This document shows, piece after piece, positions 15,284-21,692 of a DNA stretch of 23,751 nucleotides; the stretch's first letter is position 1, and every line of letters starts with the position of its first letter. The position numbers and the translations under genes are program-made. The notes beneath the pieces were generated by a model. It had not been told where the DNA came from, ran no database searches, and was given only the letters and a program-made list of their open reading frames with translations. This stretch comes from Melioribacteraceae bacterium (GTDB lineage: Bacteria > Bacteroidota > Ignavibacteria > Ignavibacteriales > Melioribacteraceae). The DNA lies in the NCBI GenBank assembly GCA_023230485.1, contig JALNXG010000060.1, positions 1 through 23,751 on the forward strand, given 5' to 3'.

Positions 15284-16990
15284 TTAAAACGAAAGAGAAT
15301 ATTTTTTCCCGCTTTTTTCTAATTGCATATTTAGTTTCTCACTAGAAATAAATTCTGAATCGATCGACAAGAAATTCTTCCCTTTAGTAATTTTCTTTTT
15401 AATTTTCTTACTCCCATTATCAAGAAGCATCGCATCATCATACTTAGAATAAAATAAAAGTTTTACCTCACCATCCTTTTCTTTTTGTAAAATAGGACTT
15501 TCATAAACGTCATTGATATTAGCCAAAAGACTAAGTTCATTGAATTTTATTGTCTCGACATTGGAAGTCTCAATACTTTCATTCCAAAGGCGGCTTAAGG
15601 ATTTCAAAGTAAAATAATAATTGACTTTACGTGGTTTTGAAAAGCCAAGTTTTATTGATTGATTTTCGGGAGAGATAATTTCAAAAATATCTTCAGGTGA
15701 TAATTTTGAATTATAAGTCGGAAGACTATAAAGTGAATAGTATTTAATGCTATCCCCTCTTCCAAAATTTTTCTCGATCTTCCAATCTAATGACACAATA
15801 TTTCTTTTCGTATCAATGAATTTTGCCTTTAGGGCATAAGGAGAATTAGGAGAATAGCCATTCAACCATGACATAGTAGCCGGAAGAGTTTTATATGCAA
15901 ACGATTTGAAATTGTAATTTTTTATATGTTCATATCTAAAAAAACAAAAACCATCTGCATTAACGCTGCGTGAATAATTAATCAAGTCTTCCATTGTCGA
16001 ATAGACTTTATTCTTATATGCGGCAATGCCTATTACAATGCTCCGACCTTCCGAATTGGAAGCCCAATCTTTAGCAAGTAGATCGAAACGTGGAGTTTCA
16101 TTAATTCCCCAATAAATTTGCGGTACGAGATAATCTACTAGACCTCTTTTTAACCACTCACGAGAATCTTGATAAACTTCTGAATAGCCTTGAAGTCCCG
16201 AAGCATTTTTTTGGTTTTTATAAATACCAATCGGGGCAACACCGATTTTTATATATGCTTTTACGCTCTTAGTTTTTTCATTTACTAATCGCAAAAGCTC
16301 ATTAATATTTTCTCTTCGCCAACTATCTTTATCTTTTCCATTTGCATATAACCTATAAGAATTATCATCTGCAAAACTTTTTCCGGGATAACGCATATAA
16401 TCCAAATGAATTCCATCAATATCATATTTATCATTTACCTCGGCAATCATATCAGAGAGATAAGTTCTAACTTCAGGTATGCCCATATCGAGCCAATAGA
16501 TCGGCTTTCCTTCACTCGTAGATTTTATAATCCATTCTGGCTTTCTATTAGAGATATGATCAATACTATTAAGAATATCAGGTTCTCCGCCTGAATAAAC
16601 ATTACTTACATTTATCCATGCATGAATTTCTAAACCTCTTTTATGAGATTCTTCTATTGCAAATTTGAGCGGATCATAAGGAATCTTCTCCCCCACTTTA
16701 CCTGTTATATAAGGAGATGTAGGATCAAAGGATGACTCGCATAACATCGTACCATTGCTTCTTATCTGGAAATAAACGGTATTAAGATTCTTTTCTTTGA
16801 TATCTTCAAGAATATTAATTAATGATTGTTTTTGTTTTTGGATATCATTGGTGTTGGGAGGCCAATCAAGTCTGTAATTTGTGGTAAGCCAAATGGCACG
16901 TGTCTCTCTTTTCACTTGAGCATTAATTATGCTAAGTGAAATTAGAAAAAGTAAAATTGCGGAAAATATATTTTTCAAAATAGTATTCAA
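15284..16990 (-). CDS. Secreted GHL10 (DUF187) family glycosidase-like protein
   Basis: 568 residues: a signal peptide (about 1-24, ending INAQ), then a GHL10/DUF187 TIM-barrel-like domain (about 27-365), with RAIWLTT (31-37), NLNTVYFQIRSNG (68-80), LEIHAWINVSNVYSGG (120-135), DGIHLDYMRYPG (192-203) and YLVPQIYWG (287-295). Family members resemble glycoside hydrolases; a few act on peptidoglycan or exopolysaccharide, and most are uncharacterised. The carboxylates in DGIHLDYMRYP are candidates for catalysis. The C-terminal 200 residues look like beta-sandwich domains, but without a YPNPFNP-type sorting tail, so it is probably periplasmic or exported by another route. It starts with TTG 2 bp after the aroB stop, with no Shine-Dalgarno, suggesting re-initiation by ribosomes leaving aroB. 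A TTG at codon 5 is an alternative start. Confidence 0.87.
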   Translation of the reverse strand: MNTILKNIFSAILLFLISLSIINAQVKRETRAIWLTTNYRLDWPPNTNDIQKQKQSLINILEDIKEKNLNTVYFQIRSNGTMLCESSFDPTSPYITGKVGEKIPYDPLKFAIEESHKRGLEIHAWINVSNVYSGGEPDILNSIDHISNRKPEWIIKSTSEGKPIYWLDMGIPEVRTYLSDMIAEVNDKYDIDGIHLDYMRYPGKSFADDNSYRLYANGKDKDSWRRENINELLRLVNEKTKSVKAYIKIGVAPIGIYKNQKNASGLQGYSEVYQDSREWLKRGLVDYLVPQIYWGINETPRFDLLAKDWASNSEGRSIVIGIAAYKNKVYSTMEDLINYSRSVNADGFCFFRYEHIKNYNFKSFAYKTLPATMSWLNGYSPNSPYALKAKFIDTKRNIVSLDWKIEKNFGRGDSIKYYSLYSLPTYNSKLSPEDIFEIISPENQSIKLGFSKPRKVNYYFTLKSLSRLWNESIETSNVETIKFNELSLLANINDVYESPILQKEKDGEVKLLFYSKYDDAMLLDNGSKKIKKKITKGKNFLSIDSEFISSEKLNMQLEKSGKKYSLSF

Positions 16991-16992
16991 TC

Positions 16993-18060
16993 TTAAAATA
17001 GAGAAATAGCTTTAGAAAGTGCATCCTTTACATCCTTAACGGATGCTTCCATATCAATCATTGTCATACCAAAATCCATTGGGAGAACAAATTTTATTTT
17101 CGAATTTCTATTCTTCTTATCCTTCGACATATAGCTAATAACTTTATCATAATCTACTTTTATAGGCTTAACATAAGGACGGAAGCGAGTAATCAATGTA
17201 AGGAAAGCATTCAATTTTTTCTCGGGAATATAACCTAGAGAATGTGAAAGAAAGAATGCGGCTGCCATTCCAATTACAACCGCCTGTCCATGTTTTAATT
17301 TATAACTTAGAGAAGACTCAACTGCATGACCGAATGTATGTCCGAGATTAAGTATCTTTCTTATTCCACCTTCTTTCTCATCATTCTCAACTACAGAAGC
17401 TTTCATAGTAATACACTTTTCAAGTATAGAGACTATTTTTTCTTCATCGAGTTCGACAATTGAATGAAAATTTTCAATTAAGTAATCATTGAAATCATTT
17501 TCAGTAAGGTATGAGTATTTTGATATTTCACCGAGACCGCAGATTACTTCATCGGCAGGAAGTGTAGAGAAAAATTCCGTATCAATAACAACCGATTTGG
17601 GATTATAAAAAGAACCGATATGATTTTTTAGTCCATTAAAATTAACACCGGTTTTCCCGCCAATTGCGCTATCTGAAGCGGAGAGTAATGTTGTGGGAAT
17701 ATTGACATAAGCTATTCCACGATTATATATTGAGGCGGCGAATCCTGCAGTATCACCAGTTATACCTCCGCCAATTGCAACTACAAGAGCATCTCTGCCA
17801 AAAGAATTTTTTAATAATTCAGTTAGCATTTTATTTATTGCATTGAATGACTTATTCTTTTCAGTGGCTTCAAAAAGATATTTAACTTTTTTCCCTTTGA
17901 ATTTTTTAATGAATCGATCCACCTTTTTATTATGAAGTTTATAAACGTTTTTATCTATAATAAAAAAGGCATCACCAAATGCAACAAATTCAACTGATTC
18001 AAGTGAATCAATTATTACTTTGTAACTATTGCTTTCCGAATTAACTAATATTTCTTTCAT
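16993..18060 (-). CDS. aroB: 3-dehydroquinate synthase
   Basis: 355 residues, the normal AroB length. It converts DAHP to 3-dehydroquinate, the second step of the shikimate pathway to aromatic amino acids, using NAD+ and a divalent metal (Zn or Co). Motifs: GGGITGDTAGF (97-107) for NAD; IPTTLLSASDSAIGGKTGVN (121-140); metal ligands E178 (GLGEISKYS), H241 (LGHTFGHAVE) and H257 (KHGQAVVIG). All are intact. Related sugar-phosphate cyclases share the fold, but pairing with shikimate kinase fixes the role. ATG start lies inside the end of aroK (20-bp overlap), with a weak AGAAG upstream, so the two are translationally coupled. Confidence 0.96.
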   Translation of the reverse strand: MKEILVNSESNSYKVIIDSLESVEFVAFGDAFFIIDKNVYKLHNKKVDRFIKKFKGKKVKYLFEATEKNKSFNAINKMLTELLKNSFGRDALVVAIGGGITGDTAGFAASIYNRGIAYVNIPTTLLSASDSAIGGKTGVNFNGLKNHIGSFYNPKSVVIDTEFFSTLPADEVICGLGEISKYSYLTENDFNDYLIENFHSIVELDEEKIVSILEKCITMKASVVENDEKEGGIRKILNLGHTFGHAVESSLSYKLKHGQAVVIGMAAAFFLSHSLGYIPEKKLNAFLTLITRFRPYVKPIKVDYDKVISYMSKDKKNRNSKIKFVLPMDFGMTMIDMEASVKDVKDALSKAISLF

Positions 18061-18598
18061 ATAATTTCTTCTTAATTTTTTTAACGAGTAAATCGATATT
18101 GTTACCGAATTTATTTTTTTCAGTTTCGATAATTATATCTGCTTGCGAATAATACTTTTCTCTTTCTATAAGCATTGATTTTATCTTTTCGGTAAAATCA
18201 TCTTTATCAACTGAATTTAAAACCATCTCCTTAAAAATAGGTCTATCTGTCTTATGTTTCAATCTTTCATATAAAGTTTCAGGTGAGACTTTTATATAAA
18301 TAAGCAGACCTTTATTTCTAATTAGTTCTAGATTATTGTTACTAATAATAGTACCACCGCCAAGGGAAATTACAACCATTTTTTCTTCAGATAATTCTTT
18401 TAGAAGTTTGCTTTCTAAAGTCCTAAAATACTCTTCCCCCTTAGTCTCAAATATTTTTGTTACCGTAAGCGATTCTTTCTTTTGAATTTCTTTATCTAGG
18501 TCGTAAAAATTCAAGCCCATAACATTCGCTGTTATCGGTCCTATCGTACTTTTGCCACTAGTCATAAATCCTGTAAAATAAATTCTTATTCCTTCCAT
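18041..18598 (-). CDS. aroK: Shikimate kinase
   Basis: 185 residues, the usual size. It phosphorylates shikimate at O3 with ATP in the cytoplasm. Walker A is GFMTSGKST (10-18); shikimate-binding residues are visible as DLD (33-35), FRTLE (58-62, R59) and GGGT (80-83); the lid carries TDRPIF (117-122) with R119. Family-complete. The last 20 bp overlap aroB, and aroB is followed 2 bp later by the GHL10 gene, so all three probably share one transcript starting in the 70-bp gap before 18598. The gap is AT-rich; I see no convincing -35 box there. The start is the only reasonable ATG, with GGGAAG very close to it. Confidence 0.95.
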   Translation of the reverse strand: MEGIRIYFTGFMTSGKSTIGPITANVMGLNFYDLDKEIQKKESLTVTKIFETKGEEYFRTLESKLLKELSEEKMVVISLGGGTIISNNNLELIRNKGLLIYIKVSPETLYERLKHKTDRPIFKEMVLNSVDKDDFTEKIKSMLIEREKYYSQADIIIETEKNKFGNNIDLLVKKIKKKLYERNIS

Positions 18599-18668
18599 CT
18601 TCCCAATAAATCAAATATTATCTTATCTATATAATAAAATAAAAGGGAATGGAAAAGAGGGAAAGTAT

Positions 18669-19382
18669 TTAATTTATGGTATAGGTTGCACCAATCATAA
18701 AAATAATGCCATCAACATTTACTGCGGTATCAAAATTACGAACAGGAAGAAGGAGCGTTCTGTCGGGAAGAATAACAACGCTTTCTTTATATGTATTATT
18801 AAATTTTAGTTCAGGGTCTCTAAAACGCATCTGTCCCCTTATACCAAGATTCTCAGTTATCTGGTAATCCATTCCGACTGCCACATGAATACCGAAAGCA
18901 AATTTTTCGAGTTTACTATCGATTGAAACGTTATGAAAATCTCGGACATAATTTCCGAAATATGCACCAACTCCACCACCCATAAAAAACTTAAAATCAG
19001 TTGTGGAAAACGGAAGATAATAATAAACCGAAAGTTCAACCGGATAGATCTGATAACCATCAGTCATCTTTATTTTATATCCACCCAAATTCATTGCGAA
19101 GTTATTTTCAGTACGATTTATACTTTCTAGAGATAATCCAACAATAATGCCTTCACCAATGAAATAACGTACCTCGCCACCATATCCATAAATACCATCA
19201 ATATTTTCATGACTGCCTCTTTCAAATGGATCTGTGCTATTAGGACGAAGGAATATTTTAGAGCTAGTAATATAGGAATAACTGAAGGAGAGATTAAAAC
19301 TCCCCGGCTCGGATTGAGCAAATCCAATTCCAGCCGGGATTAAAAATAATGCAATTAGTATTATGCTTACGTTTTTTCTCAT
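18669..19382 (-). CDS. Outer-membrane beta-barrel protein
   Basis: A 237-residue protein with a signal peptide (MRKNVSIILIALFLIPAG, cleavage near residue 22 after GFA). The mature part alternates polar and hydrophobic residues in short strands: FNLSFSYSYI, GGEVRYFIGEGIIVGLSLES, YPVELSVYYYLPF, FKFFMGGGVGAYFG, FGIHVAVGMDYQI, LGIRGQMRFRD, and a last strand VDGIIFMIGATYTIN. This resembles small eight-stranded OmpA/OmpW-like or PF13505-type barrels of Bacteroidetes-group bacteria. Function unknown; no OmpA peptidoglycan-binding domain. The ATG at 19382 is chosen over an in-frame TTG at 19397 because the signal peptide then has a standard n-region. It is read in the same direction as the chemoreceptor upstream, which ends 54 bp away, with no evident terminator between. 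Confidence 0.85.
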   Translation of the reverse strand: MRKNVSIILIALFLIPAGIGFAQSEPGSFNLSFSYSYITSSKIFLRPNSTDPFERGSHENIDGIYGYGGEVRYFIGEGIIVGLSLESINRTENNFAMNLGGYKIKMTDGYQIYPVELSVYYYLPFSTTDFKFFMGGGVGAYFGNYVRDFHNVSIDSKLEKFAFGIHVAVGMDYQITENLGIRGQMRFRDPELKFNNTYKESVVILPDRTLLLPVRNFDTAVNVDGIIFMIGATYTIN

Positions 19383-19436
19383 ATGGCAAATATACAAAGA
19401 GAAAAAGACTAAAAAAGTGTAAAAATTTAGTACTGT

Positions 19437-21518
19437 TTATGAAGTAATTAATTTCCCATTTTTCCTTATCGAATAACTGCTTTTGACATTATCATTTTTC
19501 TCAATTGTAAATTGAGAAATTAGATTATGAAGATTAGTAGTCAATTGATTAAGATCTTCGGCTGTACGGGCAACTTGTTGAATACCAGCAGCTGATTCTT
19601 GAGTTACACTTGAGATTGAATCGATATTTTTAGCAATTTCTTCAGCGGCAGATGATTGCTCTTCACTAGCAGCAGCTACTTGATTAATTTCCATTGTAAC
19701 ATTCTGAATACTTTCATTAATCAATTTGAGAGAGTGTTCTACTTTTTGAGTTAGGATAATTCCCTCATTGACAGAAGATTCAGCTTCGCGCATAGAACCA
19801 TCAGCATCTTTAGCTTCCTTTTGGATTGATTTAATAGTTTCAGCAATCTCTTTTGTAGCACTTGTAGTTCTTTCAGCAAGTTTTCTAACTTCATCGGCAA
19901 CAACAGCAAAACCGCGTCCCTGTTCCCCTGCTCTAGCAGCTTCAATTGCGGCATTAAGTGCAAGCAAATTTGTTTGGTCTGCAATATCATCAATCACTTG
20001 AGCAATTTCTCCGATTTGGTCCGTCTTTTGCGCTAATGAACCAATAATAATACCAGTTTTTTGAGCAGAATCTATTATATTTTCCATTCCTTTTTTTGTA
20101 GCCGAAATATTTTCTACTCCATCCTTAGCTTGATCGCTTGCCGATTTAGCACTTGAAGATGCGGTTGTTGCATTTCTTGTTGTTTGAATAATCGTTGTTG
20201 TCATTTGATTAACTGCACTTGCCACTTCGGAAGTTTGTGAGCTTTGCTCTTGTGCGCCTGCAGCCATCTGTTCTGTACTTGAGGATATCTCACTGCTTGC
20301 ACTTGCTGTAGCCTCAACTGCATCTGTTACTTTTCTTATCAGTTGCGAAAGAGATTCTCCAAGACGATTAATACTATCCACGATTATTCTATGATCACCT
20401 TTGTATTCTCCAGAAACTCTGACACCAAGATTACCAGTTGACATTACTTCAAGTGCTTTCGAACCCTCTTTTATAGGGTGAATTACTTCATCTAAAGTTT
20501 TATTTATTCCTTCTATAATTTCTTTGTAACCACCTGTAAATGTATCTGCTGAACCTCTAACTTCCAGACGACCATTAACGGCAGCATCAACTAATAGTTC
20601 TGTTTCTAATTTTAGCCCCTTTAGAATTTCCACTAATGAATTAATTCCCGGAGCAAGCTCATCCTCTTTATCAACTTGAGTAACTTTTACATTTAAATTA
20701 CCATCGGCAACTTTTCCTAAAGTATTGGTAATCTCTTGAAGTCGATCTGCAAATTCATTTTGCTTAGCAATCATTAGACCAATTTCATCTTTTGAGACGG
20801 TTTCAACTCTGGCAGAAAGATGTCCCTTACTTAATTCAATCATCATATTTGACGCTTGATTAACTGGTTTGCTAATCAAATTCGATATAATAATTCCTAA
20901 TCCTGCGGCTAACATTATTCCTGCTATCATTATTATAAGTAAAAATATCTGCGAGCTTTTATAACTTGCTAAGATATCTTCGTGGAATAAAGTAGCTTCT
21001 TTAAGATTAATATCTGTTAATTCTTTAAGACTTTTTCTGGAAGCATTCAGATTCTTTCTTGTTTCTCCGTTAGCAATAGCAGTTGCGGCTTCAATGTTCA
21101 TTGATCTTCCATAATATACTGTCTGCTCAACTCCTTTTATATATCCTGCCCATGCATCAATAAATATATCAAGCTTTTCTTTTTCGATATCTGATAAATT
21201 GCTTTTTTGGAAATTAGCCAGATGCTTATTCATATTTTCCGTTTCCATTTCAATCGAATCATAGTATTTTTTTGCGAACGAATAGGAATCCGCCATTAAT
21301 ATATTCCTTACATCGCCTCTAATAGCGAGTAAGGCAATTTCACAAGTCAATATATCCGTTACTGGCAATAATGCTTGCTGATACATTACTTCCTGTGCTT
21401 CTATCGCTTTATTCGACGCATCATAACCGATATAACCAATTACACCGGCAATAAATGCGACGACCATAAACCCAATTTGCAATTTTAGTCCAATTTTTAA
21501 ATCTTTAAACCAACTCAT
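19437..21518 (-). CDS. Methyl-accepting chemotaxis protein with repeated HAMP-like units
   Basis: 693 residues from the ATG at 21518, chosen because GGAG lies 6 nt upstream. Topology: TM1 (12-32), a helical periplasmic sensor (33-190) of four-helix-bundle type, TM2 (191-212). A canonical HAMP follows (about 210-263, ISKPVN, DEIGLM), then three more HAMP-like segments, each with a G-x-L-x-V core: ADGNLNVKV (271-279), VNGRLEVRG (314-322) and STGNLGVRVSG (360-370). The cytoplasmic signalling hairpin covers about 400-670, with the tip IADQTNLLALNAAIEAARAGEQGRGFAVVADEVR centred near 530. It binds CheW/CheA at this tip in known receptors. The C-terminal tail shows no CheR/CheB pentapeptide; it ends KNGKLITS. 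No other chemotaxis gene is in the window. The ligand is unknown. Confidence 0.95.
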   Translation of the reverse strand: MSWFKDLKIGLKLQIGFMVVAFIAGVIGYIGYDASNKAIEAQEVMYQQALLPVTDILTCEIALLAIRGDVRNILMADSYSFAKKYYDSIEMETENMNKHLANFQKSNLSDIEKEKLDIFIDAWAGYIKGVEQTVYYGRSMNIEAATAIANGETRKNLNASRKSLKELTDINLKEATLFHEDILASYKSSQIFLLIIMIAGIMLAAGLGIIISNLISKPVNQASNMMIELSKGHLSARVETVSKDEIGLMIAKQNEFADRLQEITNTLGKVADGNLNVKVTQVDKEDELAPGINSLVEILKGLKLETELLVDAAVNGRLEVRGSADTFTGGYKEIIEGINKTLDEVIHPIKEGSKALEVMSTGNLGVRVSGEYKGDHRIIVDSINRLGESLSQLIRKVTDAVEATASASSEISSSTEQMAAGAQEQSSQTSEVASAVNQMTTTIIQTTRNATTASSSAKSASDQAKDGVENISATKKGMENIIDSAQKTGIIIGSLAQKTDQIGEIAQVIDDIADQTNLLALNAAIEAARAGEQGRGFAVVADEVRKLAERTTSATKEIAETIKSIQKEAKDADGSMREAESSVNEGIILTQKVEHSLKLINESIQNVTMEINQVAAASEEQSSAAEEIAKNIDSISSVTQESAAGIQQVARTAEDLNQLTTNLHNLISQFTIEKNDNVKSSYSIRKNGKLITS

Positions 21519-21524
21519 AACTAA

Positions 21525-21528
21525 CTCC
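21525..21528 (-). promoter_or_regulatory. Ribosome binding site fixing the chemoreceptor start
   Basis: GGAG on the minus strand, 6 nt before the ATG at 21518. It overlaps the upstream in-frame ATG at 21530, which is therefore unlikely to be the start. Confidence 0.6.
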
Positions 21529-21640
21529 ATATTAAATTTAATGCATCTTTACTTATGACAAATTATCGTGTAATTATTCAGTTTTTAAAGTAAGAATGGG
21601 GTGAGTGGAAGTTCTGTGTTGTAAGCGGGAGAATTTAAAA

Positions 21641-21669
21641 CAAAAAGGGATCGCAATTTGCGATCCCTT
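21641..21669 (-). terminator. Rho-independent terminator of the parvulin chaperone gene
   Basis: Arms AAGGGATCGCAA (21645-21656) and TTGCGATCCCTT (21658-21669) are perfectly complementary. On the minus strand the hairpin ends in CCCTTTTTG, and it lies 24 bp past the stop at 21693. The other 120 bases of this gap (to 21518) hold the chemoreceptor leader. Confidence 0.85.
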
Positions 21670-21692
21670 CTCTATAAATCTAATTACTAGTA

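Noticed and set aside
19383..19397. TATATTTG just before the outer-membrane protein ATG, resembling the Bacteroidetes -7 element
   Set aside because: It would put the transcript start at or after the ATG, and no matching -33 element is seen upstream.
19768..20001. Open frames on both strands inside the chemoreceptor signalling domain
   Set aside because: The repetitive Ala/Glu/Ser coding of the receptor keeps other frames open; no independent gene evidence.
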